NCBI GenBank assembly: GCA_017632495.1
Contig: JAGBRG010000177.1
Coordinates: forward strand, 1-6,342
Direction of reading: 5' to 3'
DNA: 6,342 bases
Source of the DNA: Spirochaetales bacterium
Lineage (GTDB): Bacteria; Spirochaetota; Spirochaetia; Sphaerochaetales; Sphaerochaetaceae
Below the pieces are notes generated by a model. That model was not told the DNA's origin, searched no databases, and saw only the letters and a program-made list of their open reading frames with translations. Below, piece by piece: positions 1-5,224 of the stretch. The position numbers and the translations under genes were made by a program. Every line of letters begins with the position of its first letter. Position 1 is the stretch's first letter.

Positions 1-546
1 GACGGAACAGATGCCTACAGCCAGGGCCTTCCTGCATGGGCCGTTGCCCTTGGAATCCTGGACTGCGAAAGAAAGGTCTGCGGAGCCATAATCTATGCTC
101 CGAGATTCGGTGTCGGCACCCAGGACCTCTTTATCTGCTCCCTTCCCGGCGAGGACGAGGTATACCTTAACGGAAAGATCCACAAGGCACCTGAGCACTA
201 TGAAGTACCCCGTCAGATGATGGCATCTTCCAACACACTGAACTACGTGGACGTAAGCCGTTACAGCGGTAAGATCAGAGCCTTCGGAAGCAGCATAATC
301 CATATCATCTGCCCGGCTTTCATCTCAAATATCGACTGCACGATAAACACATACTGCTTTGCATGGGACATCTGCTCGGCACATGCAATTATAAAAAAGA
401 GCGGACTTGAGATGTGCTACTTGGATGGAAGCGATATTGTATATGACGACAGGCTCCTCATTAAGCGCGAGGAAATAAAGATGCCTGTGATCATAGGCAG
501 CAAGGCCTGCGTAAACTGGATGAAAGATAATCTAAAAATGCGCTGA
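1..546 (+). CDS. Inositol monophosphatase family protein, 3' part (N-terminus outside window)
   Basis: The reading frame is open from the first base and gives 181 residues before TGA at 544-546; the methionine codons at 217 and 220 are internal. The visible part opens with DGTDAYSQGLP, which matches the second metal-binding motif of the inositol monophosphatase/CysQ/FBPase superfamily (usual form DPxDGTxNFxxGxP). Near residues 91-134 it has a GSS segment followed by AWDICSAHAIIKKSG, the family's C-terminal WDxAA motif with its metal-ligand aspartate (residue 123 of the visible part). Family members remove phosphate from small sugar or inositol phosphates, or from 3'-phosphoadenosine nucleotides, using Mg2+ in the cytoplasm; the substrate here cannot be told. 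The usual EAGG after the WD motif reads KKSG, so this is a divergent member. About 80-90 N-terminal residues with the first metal motif are missing. The gene converges on nrdR. Confidence 0.85.
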   Translation, partial: DGTDAYSQGLPAWAVALGILDCERKVCGAIIYAPRFGVGTQDLFICSLPGEDEVYLNGKIHKAPEHYEVPRQMMASSNTLNYVDVSRYSGKIRAFGSSIIHIICPAFISNIDCTINTYCFAWDICSAHAIIKKSGLEMCYLDGSDIVYDDRLLIKREEIKMPVIIGSKACVNWMKDNLKMR

Positions 547-561
547 GAATCAGTTTTCAGC
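542..561. terminator. Possible bidirectional terminator hairpin between convergent genes
   Basis: Read on the plus strand, arms GCTGAGAA and TTTTCAGC form an eight-pair stem with one G-U pair and a TCAG loop. Five A residues lie just upstream (534-538) and a short TTTCT run follows. In the minus-strand transcript the same arms pair with one mismatch, and a run of five U follows three bases later. The hairpin covers both stop codons of the convergent phosphatase and nrdR genes. The stem is only moderately stable and the plus-side U tract is poor, so this is a candidate only. Confidence 0.35.
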
Positions 562-1017
562 TTTCTGTGCCAGGCTTTCGATTTCCTTGATGAACTGCTC
601 TACGTTATCAAAAGCCCTGTAGACTGAAGCGAATCTGATGTATGCAACCTTATCTACCTTATAAAGCTGCTTGAGAGTCTCCTCTCCTATTGCCGAGCTT
701 GTAATCTCATGCCTCGGACCGGCTTGGATTTTCACAGCCTCATCGATGTTGTTGATCAGATTCTCAATAGTTTCTGCATTCATGTTGCGCTTGTCGGTGC
801 AAACCCTGATGCTGTGCTCTACCTTTGAAAGGTCAAAGTTCTGGAGGTCTCCGTTTTTCTTGATTACCACAATCGGTTTGTCCTCTACCCGCTCGTAGCT
901 TGTGAAGCGGTAGCCGCACTTCAGACAGACACGACGCCTACGCATTGCACTGCCGTTATTTGTAGTCCTTGTCTCAAGTACCTTATCTTCTGTGGAACCG
1001 CATGCGGGGCATCTCAT
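550..1017 (-). CDS. nrdR: Transcriptional repressor NrdR
   Basis: This 155-residue protein is full length for NrdR (usually about 150), the zinc-finger/ATP-cone repressor of ribonucleotide reductase genes. It binds NrdR boxes in nrd promoters when its ATP cone is loaded with ATP plus dATP. The N-terminus MRCPACGS is typical. The zinc ribbon has cysteines at 3, 6, 31 and 34, with the basic run MRRRRV before the second pair and GYRFTSYERVE after it. The ATP-cone domain follows at about 48-138, beginning PIVVIKKNGDLQNFD and ending with YIRFASVYRAFDNVEQF. The start was set at 1017: the frame extends ten codons further to 1047, but that extension contains the GGAGG ribosome-binding site and no family conservation. 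No ribonucleotide reductase gene lies in the window. The gene stands alone on the minus strand and converges with the phosphatase gene. Confidence 0.96.
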   Translation of the reverse strand: MRCPACGSTEDKVLETRTTNNGSAMRRRRVCLKCGYRFTSYERVEDKPIVVIKKNGDLQNFDLSKVEHSIRVCTDKRNMNAETIENLINNIDEAVKIQAGPRHEITSSAIGEETLKQLYKVDKVAYIRFASVYRAFDNVEQFIKEIESLAQKAEN

Positions 1018-1027
1018 GGTGCAAAAT

Positions 1028-1032
1028 CCTCC
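1028..1032 (-). promoter_or_regulatory. nrdR Shine-Dalgarno site (decides the start codon)
   Basis: On the minus strand GGAGG lies ten bases before the ATG at 1017. It falls inside the longer reading frame that begins at 1047, which argues for the shorter 155-residue NrdR. Confidence 0.75.
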
Positions 1033-1038
1033 GCAAAA

Positions 1039-1068
1039 ATCATACACTGGAACGCTATCTAGTGTCTA
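1039..1068 (-). promoter_or_regulatory. Candidate nrdR promoter
   Basis: On the minus strand a -35-like TAGACA (1063-1068, five of six matches to TTGACA) and a -10-like TATGAT (1039-1044, five of six matches to TATAAT) are separated by 18 bp. Transcription would start near 1032, giving a leader of about 15 bases that begins at the ribosome-binding site. The short leader is unusual, and a start further upstream cannot be excluded. Confidence 0.45.
1044..1065. promoter_or_regulatory. Inverted repeat over the nrdR promoter spacer, possible operator
   Basis: ACACTGG (1044-1050) and CTAGTGT (1059-1065) are inverted copies with six of seven positions pairing, across an 8-bp spacer. They fill the gap between the -10 and -35 hexamers of the candidate nrdR promoter. 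A further ACACTAG lies at 1104-1110. The minus-strand segment ACACTAGATAGCGTTC matches 11 of 16 positions of the remembered NrdR-box consensus (acaCwAtATaTwgtgt), mostly in its first ten bases. NrdR autoregulation is an inference; the repeat is longer than a normal 16-bp box and no clear second box was found at the usual spacing. Confidence 0.3.
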
Positions 1069-1157
1069 CTCATTTCGTAATTTCTTATAAATTCTTTCTC
1101 TGAACACTAGTTTTTCGGATTTTGTTGTCATTTTGAACCCGTAAGCATCATTGAATG

Positions 1158-1187
1158 TTGATTTTTAACACTTGTTGTTAATATACT
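1158..1187 (+). promoter_or_regulatory. Candidate promoter of the ACT-domain gene
   Basis: A -35-like TTGATT (1158-1163) and a -10-like TATACT (1182-1187) are 18 bp apart. The expected transcription start is near 1194, giving a leader of about 13 bases that contains the GGAGGG ribosome-binding site (1198-1203). Confidence 0.5.
1165..1181. promoter_or_regulatory. Palindrome in promoter spacer, possible operator
   Basis: TTAACA (1165-1170) and TGTTAA (1176-1181) are perfect inverted 6-bp arms around CTTGT. The 17-bp palindrome occupies almost exactly the 18-bp spacer between the candidate -35 and -10 hexamers, where a bound protein would control RNA polymerase. The protein that binds is unknown; the downstream gene product itself is one possibility, because its N-terminus may bind DNA. 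The region is A+T rich, so a chance palindrome is possible. Confidence 0.35.
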
Positions 1188-1206
1188 AACATCAATCGGA
1201 GGGCTT

Positions 1207-1872
1207 ATGGCTGAATCGGTAAGCAGCAAGGTAAGGGAAATTGTGGACAAGACACCGTTCTTAAGGGATGTCCTTATGAAGGGTTTTCTTAATTACTCGA
1301 ACTTCGCAGACAGCATAATCGACGAAGTCTCGCAGTCCTGCAACAAGAATGTCCAAAGCACTGCAATTATCATGGCCTTAAGGCGTTACTGCTCGGATTT
1401 ACAGAAGACAAACGGCTCTGTTGCTACGGAGAACCTCAAGTACACCATAGTCATGCACACGAACATCGCATACCTGGATTTTGTAAAGACAACAGAGCTT
1501 GTCCAGCAGATCGGAGCCCTGTACAAGATTGCTGCAAAAAACGGTGCGAACGAGTTTCTGAATGTGCTCACCAGCTCCGGAACGGTGACAATCGGAGTCT
1601 CCGAGTCCCTTCTTCCCAGCATTGAGACAATAACAAAAAACAGCACGTTGCTCTACAAGCAGACTGACATGGTGGCCCTCTCAATGGTATGGAGCTCTCC
1701 TGAAATCCAGAACCCCGGAATTGTCTATGAATCTGCCCGCCGTCTTGCCTGGAACAGCATAAACGTCCTTGAAATCTTCTCAACGGTCACAGAGCTTTCA
1801 TTTGTCATAAAGAGAACCGATAGCTTCGAAGCCTACAGAGTCCTTCAGGATCTTCAGAGATCCAAAAGCTGA
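1207..1872 (+). CDS. ACT-domain protein with N-terminal helical (HTH-like) segment
   Basis: The product has 221 residues with no signal peptide or membrane segment. ATG at 1207 follows GGAGGG (1198-1203) at a short spacing of about four bases. Residues 154-217 look like an ACT small-molecule-binding domain of the aspartokinase type: a strand (MVALSMVWSS), then the turn and helix NPGIVYESARRLAWNSINV, then strands LEIFSTV and ELSFVIKR, then a last helix (SFEAYRVLQDL). Residues about 76-150 may hold a second, weaker ACT-like unit. Residues 5-65 are helical with NYSNFADSI and ATIIMALRR-like spacing (actual text AIIMALRRY), which I recall from archaeal ACT proteins with a winged-helix-like N-terminus. 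ACT domains usually sense amino acids, so a ligand-responsive regulator is a reasonable inference, but no ligand, target or gene name can be assigned. The gene lies between divergent nrdR and convergent dgt, and its own promoter spacer carries a palindrome. Confidence 0.8.
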   Translation: MAESVSSKVREIVDKTPFLRDVLMKGFLNYSNFADSIIDEVSQSCNKNVQSTAIIMALRRYCSDLQKTNGSVATENLKYTIVMHTNIAYLDFVKTTELVQQIGALYKIAAKNGANEFLNVLTSSGTVTIGVSESLLPSIETITKNSTLLYKQTDMVALSMVWSSPEIQNPGIVYESARRLAWNSINVLEIFSTVTELSFVIKRTDSFEAYRVLQDLQRSKS

Positions 1873-1873
1873 A

Positions 1874-3016
1874 TCATCTTACTACGTCGAACCACTTTCC
1901 GGTCAGAGAGCGCTCGATTGACTCATTCAGATGCTCAGGTCTCAGAATCTCATTTCCGCAGTCAAGGCAGAAGTTATCGCTCATTCCGGCAATATAATCA
2001 AAGACCATCATTTCCAGATTTCCGTCGTGCTTGATATACTCATCGTGCTTTTCCGTAACGTAGTTATAAAAGCCTGCGCTGAGCATGTTGCCTTCCTGAA
2101 GGTACTTCTCCTTGTCCAGTCCCGAGCGCTGAAGAAGGTCTGTAAGATAATCGTAAATCAGCCCAAGAAGGCGTCTGAAATAAGTCTCATAGCCCTTGAG
2201 CATCGGTGAAAGATATATGTGCTTGTAGTTAAAGTCCTTCATCAGCTTCACAGCCTCATACACAGGCTCGCTGAATGCGATGCATCCCTCTTTTTCTGAA
2301 TTGACGATAATGTCCTCGACAAGGGTATTGATTATCTCACCGTTGGTACGGCCGAGAATCTTGTGGCACTCCTTGGGAACCTCGCCCGGCGAGACTATTC
2401 CAAGCCTTACAGCATCCTCGAAATCACGGCCAAGGTATGCAATCTGATCTGAAAAACGTACCACACACCCTTCCCAGGTCGATGGCCTTAAGCCGTTTTT
2501 TGTTGTCACGGAAGCCAGATCCTTCTTGGTGAAATCAGGTGAAATCGTGCGGATAAAATGCTCGCCGCAGTGACTTACAATTCCGTCGCGAACAGCATAT
2601 GTGAGATTCAGATGGGACAGAAAGTCCACAACCCTCAGGCCATAGACCTCATGCTCGAATCTCGGAAAGCCCTTCTTCTCCATCATGTCGGACAGAATGT
2701 ACTCGCCGATATGGCCGAACGGAGTGTGTCCAAGATCGTGGCCCATTCCGATTGCCCAGGCAAGCTCGTCATTCAGCCCCATGGCTCTGCAGATAGCCTT
2801 GGCAATTGAGGCCACATGAAGGACGTGCTCCATTCTGGTGCAGATATGGTCGTTGCTGGGAGCAAAGAAGACCTGAGTCTTATGCTTGAGGCGCCTGAAC
2901 GGAGAACTGTGGATGATTGCAGTCGTGTCACGGTAGTACGGAGATCTTACATCGGCGGTACGGGATCTGACTCTGGATAAAAGAACGCTGTCAGGCAGCT
3001 CATTTTTAAATGGCAT
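1874..3016 (-). CDS. dgt: dGTP triphosphohydrolase-like protein (HD superfamily)
   Basis: This 380-residue protein belongs to the Dgt-like HD phosphohydrolases, which split dNTPs into deoxynucleoside and tripolyphosphate and so limit dNTP pools. The N-terminal signature HSSPFRRLKHKTQVF (36-50) is typical. Metal ligands of the HD fold are visible: His64 in RMEHVLHVASIAKAI, His93-Asp94 in GMGHDLGHTPFGHIGEY, and Asp190 in RFSDQIAYLGRDFEDA. The helical C-terminal half ends with the family's IAGMSD motif (342-347). The length suits the shorter Dgt-like class rather than the roughly 500-residue E. coli Dgt, so substrate preference may differ. The start ATG at 3016 has GAGGA six bases upstream. The last 35 residues contain CLDC (350-353), which is not usual there. 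The gene is convergent with the ACT gene (1-bp gap) and divergent from the membrane-protein gene. Confidence 0.93.
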   Translation of the reverse strand: MPFKNELPDSVLLSRVRSRTADVRSPYYRDTTAIIHSSPFRRLKHKTQVFFAPSNDHICTRMEHVLHVASIAKAICRAMGLNDELAWAIGMGHDLGHTPFGHIGEYILSDMMEKKGFPRFEHEVYGLRVVDFLSHLNLTYAVRDGIVSHCGEHFIRTISPDFTKKDLASVTTKNGLRPSTWEGCVVRFSDQIAYLGRDFEDAVRLGIVSPGEVPKECHKILGRTNGEIINTLVEDIIVNSEKEGCIAFSEPVYEAVKLMKDFNYKHIYLSPMLKGYETYFRRLLGLIYDYLTDLLQRSGLDKEKYLQEGNMLSAGFYNYVTEKHDEYIKHDGNLEMMVFDYIAGMSDNFCLDCGNEILRPEHLNESIERSLTGKWFDVVR

Positions 3017-3047
3017 AGTATTTCCTCAATTATTCGACTGTGGTATC

Positions 3048-3077
3048 ATTATATCAGAATATGGCTGAATATATCTA
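3048..3077 (-). promoter_or_regulatory. Candidate extended -10 promoter of dgt
   Basis: On the minus strand a perfect TATAAT (3048-3053) is preceded by TG one base upstream, giving the extended -10 form TGATATAAT (3048-3056). A weak -35-like TAGATA lies at 3072-3077, with an 18-bp spacer. The predicted start near 3041 gives a leader of about 25 bases that includes the GAGGA ribosome-binding site. The -35 side lies within the first codons of the divergent membrane-protein gene. Confidence 0.6.
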
Positions 3078-3540
3078 TCCGCTTGCAACACTTGTACTTG
3101 ACTTCTTCTGCGTCCTGCTTTGCATCAGATATGCCGTAAAACGCCGCAGTCTTGTATGGGTTTTTCCATCGCTTTTAAGCCTCACCCTTCTTATGGGAAG
3201 CGTAATCTGTCTTCTGGCCACAGCATCGGTTAATGCAAGCTCCACTGTTTCAGCCATTGCATCCTACCTTTCAATCTTCCTTTTTGTTGCCTCAGCAATC
3301 TGGCTTTTAGCCATAATTGCATTCGGACTCAGAATGAGAAGCCGCTTGAATAGTGCCGCCTTTGAAGAGGCCCAGTTTCTGTCAAAGCGCTCCTTTTCTC
3401 TTCTCAAGGCCAAGATCGACCGACGTCCTACGGCGGCTCATGATGTTTCAAACACAGGAGGCTTTGTCCCCTCTCCTTCCTCTGACCCGTATGACGCAGG
3501 CCCTGTGAGAACTCTCAGACCAAGAAGAACGGCTCTTTGA
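3061..3540 (+). CDS. Small membrane protein of unknown function, three predicted TM segments
   Basis: I do not recognise this 159-residue protein. Three hydrophobic segments lie at about 7-24, 32-53 and 67-90. The loop RYAVKRR between the first two and the basic RMRSR after the third fit the positive-inside rule, placing the N-terminus outside and a tail of about 70 residues in the cytoplasm. The tail begins helical (FEEAQFLSKRSFSLLKAKI), turns rich in Ser, Pro and Gly, and ends with a basic cluster (TLRPRRTAL). The start is uncertain: ATG at 3061 was preferred over GTG at 3040 (which would add seven residues), but neither has a Shine-Dalgarno sequence. A -10-like TATCAT at 3044-3049 would give a nearly leaderless message starting at 3061. 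The gene precedes the helicase by 52 bp on the same strand. Nothing in it indicates an enzymatic role. Confidence 0.72.
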   Translation: MAEYIYPLATLVLDFFCVLLCIRYAVKRRSLVWVFPSLLSLTLLMGSVICLLATASVNASSTVSAIASYLSIFLFVASAIWLLAIIAFGLRMRSRLNSAAFEEAQFLSKRSFSLLKAKIDRRPTAAHDVSNTGGFVPSPSSDPYDAGPVRTLRPRRTAL

Positions 3541-3572
3541 TTAGACTCCTTGTTCTAAAATTCCTCTTTCCG

Positions 3573-3581
3573 TGTTATAAT
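3573..3581 (+). promoter_or_regulatory. Extended -10 promoter element of the helicase gene
   Basis: TGTTATAAT (3573-3581) is a perfect TATAAT with the TGn extension. There is no good -35 at 16-18 bp; the closest, TTGTTC (3550-3555), is 20 bp away. The expected transcription start near 3588 is only about five bases before the helicase ATG at 3593. Confidence 0.55.
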
Positions 3582-3592
3582 GCTTCTTTGCG

Positions 3593-5224
3593 ATGCAGGA
3601 TAAACCACTTATTATTCAAAGCGACAGAAGTCTCATGCTGGACGTGCACTCTCCGTCCTACAACGACTGCAGAGACCAGATTATCGCATTCAGCGAGCTG
3701 GTCAAGGCACCGGAGCATGTTCACACATATCAGATAAGCGCCATCTCGCTTTGGAACGCAACAAGCGCAGGCCTAAGCGCAGATGAGATTACAGAGCGCC
3801 TTACAAGATGGTCAAAGTTCGCAGTTCCTGCCAGCGTCTTTTCATTCATAAAGGAGCAGGCCTCCCGATACGGAAAGCTGGTTCTGCTTCCAAATGATGA
3901 AAAAAGCCACAGCCTTGAGGTCTATGACCCGTTCATCGCAACTGCCATAGCCTCTGATGCCAAGCTGAAAAAGCTCATAAGGGCCACATCGGACCCCGCA
4001 GTCTTTGAGATTTCCACATATGACAGAGGAACTGCCAAGCTTGAACTGATCAGGCGCGGCTACCCCGTGGACGACAGGATTCCTCTTGTCAAATCAGACC
4101 ACATTCCCATGAAGCTCTGCGTGGATCTTCGTGACTACCAGAAAGAGGCTTTAGGTTCGCTTTTGGGCGACATGGGCCCGGGTACAGGATTCGGGACCAT
4201 AGTCATGCCTTGCGGAAGCGGAAAAACCGTGGTTGGAATGGGCATCATGTGCGCCCTTCAGACAAGAACGCTGATTCTGAGCCCGAACGTCGTGGCCGTC
4301 CACCAGTGGATCAACGAGATTTGCAGTAAAACCGATATTAGTCCCGACATGGTCGGCGAATACTCCGGCGAGAAAAAGGAAATCAAACCCATCACCGTTT
4401 GCACCTACCAGGTTCTGACATACCGCCAAAGCAAGGACGATGACTTTGTGCACATGAACGCCATCCGAAAAGGCGCCTGGGGTCTTGTCATATATGACGA
4501 GGTTCACATGCTCCCAGCCCCTGTCTTTAAGATCACCGCAGAGCTTCAGTCAGTCTATCGTGCAGGCCTTACCGCAACACTGATTCGCGAGGACGGACGT
4601 GAGGAGGATGTCTTTAGCCTTGTAGGCCCCAAGAGATTCGATATTCCCTGGACAGATCTCTCTCAGGCAGGCTGGATTGCCGATGCTTATTGCATTGAGA
4701 TGAGAGTTCCTCTCTCAGACGATCTCTCCCTTCCCTATGCCGTAGCTTCCAAGAGGGACAAGTACAAGATTGCAAGCACCAACCCTGAAAAGGAAAAGGT
4801 CATAGAGGCTCTTTTATCCAAGCACATGGGAGAAAGCATTCTCATAATCGGCCAGTATCTGGACCAGCTTAAAGAAGTTCAAAAGCGCTTCGGCTTTCCG
4901 ATGATTACAGGAAGCACCTCAAACGATAAACGCGACCAGCTTTATGCATCATTCCGAGACGGACCACAGAAGGTCTTGATTGTCTCTAAGGTTGCTAACT
5001 TTGCAATTGACCTTCCCGATGCATCGGTTGCAATCCAGATTTCAGGAACATTCGGCTCAAGACAGGAAGAGGCACAGCGACTGGGAAGAATCCTCAGACC
5101 AAAGAGCAAAAGCTCCTTCTTCTATTCGGTGATAACAAAATACACAGTCGAAGAGGAATTTTCGTCCAACAGACAGAGATTCCTTGTCGAGCAGGGCTAC
5201 AGGTACGAGACTAGGGAAATCTGA
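3593..5224 (+). CDS. XPB/ERCC3-like DNA helicase (superfamily 2)
   Basis: The product has 543 residues and a complete bacterial XPB architecture. Residues 4-112 match the XPB/Ssl2 N-terminal domain, with PLIIQSDRSLMLDVHSP, then PEHVHTYQISAISLWNATSAG. A damage-recognition-like segment follows before the motor. Motor motifs: RDYQKEA (Q-like, about 180), Walker A MPCGSGKT (205-212), DEVH (302-305), LTATL (326-330) followed by the RED motif (332-334), then in lobe 2 VLIVSKVANFAIDLPDA and the SGTFGSRQEEAQRLGRILRPK region (motif VI arginines at 496, 499 and 502). XPB proteins are ATP-driven 3'-5' helicases or translocases used in nucleotide excision repair and, in eukaryotes, transcription initiation; the bacterial role is less clear and the repair role here is inferred. 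The ATG at 3593 was kept because homology starts at residue 4, although there is no Shine-Dalgarno. The stop codon overlaps the next gene. Confidence 0.94.
   Translation: MQDKPLIIQSDRSLMLDVHSPSYNDCRDQIIAFSELVKAPEHVHTYQISAISLWNATSAGLSADEITERLTRWSKFAVPASVFSFIKEQASRYGKLVLLPNDEKSHSLEVYDPFIATAIASDAKLKKLIRATSDPAVFEISTYDRGTAKLELIRRGYPVDDRIPLVKSDHIPMKLCVDLRDYQKEALGSLLGDMGPGTGFGTIVMPCGSGKTVVGMGIMCALQTRTLILSPNVVAVHQWINEICSKTDISPDMVGEYSGEKKEIKPITVCTYQVLTYRQSKDDDFVHMNAIRKGAWGLVIYDEVHMLPAPVFKITAELQSVYRAGLTATLIREDGREEDVFSLVGPKRFDIPWTDLSQAGWIADAYCIEMRVPLSDDLSLPYAVASKRDKYKIASTNPEKEKVIEALLSKHMGESILIIGQYLDQLKEVQKRFGFPMITGSTSNDKRDQLYASFRDGPQKVLIVSKVANFAIDLPDASVAIQISGTFGSRQEEAQRLGRILRPKSKSSFFYSVITKYTVEEEFSSNRQRFLVEQGYRYETREI

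Noticed and set aside
217..546. Short protein starting at the ATG at 217
   Set aside because: The frame is open to base 1 with a phosphatase metal motif upstream, so the ATG is internal.
1386..1783. Two minus-strand open frames inside the ACT-domain gene
   Set aside because: Both overlap the ACT-domain coding region, and their translations show no family features.
1848..1863. Perfect 6-bp hairpin GGATCT-TCAG-AGATCC as a terminator for the ACT gene
   Set aside because: It lies within coding sequence and is followed by A residues, with no U tract in either direction.
3541..3558. TTAGA/TCTAA inverted repeat after the membrane-protein gene
   Set aside because: The arms are only 5 bp, A+T rich, with no T tract, so it is neither a convincing terminator nor an operator.
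3537..3737. 66-codon plus-strand frame overlapping the start of the helicase
   Set aside because: It begins with TTG, has no ribosome-binding site, and is out of frame with the conserved XPB N-terminal domain.
4151..4507. 118-codon open frame on the minus strand inside the helicase gene
   Set aside because: It lies antisense to the helicase motor motifs, has no recognisable domain, and the sense-strand protein is clearly conserved.
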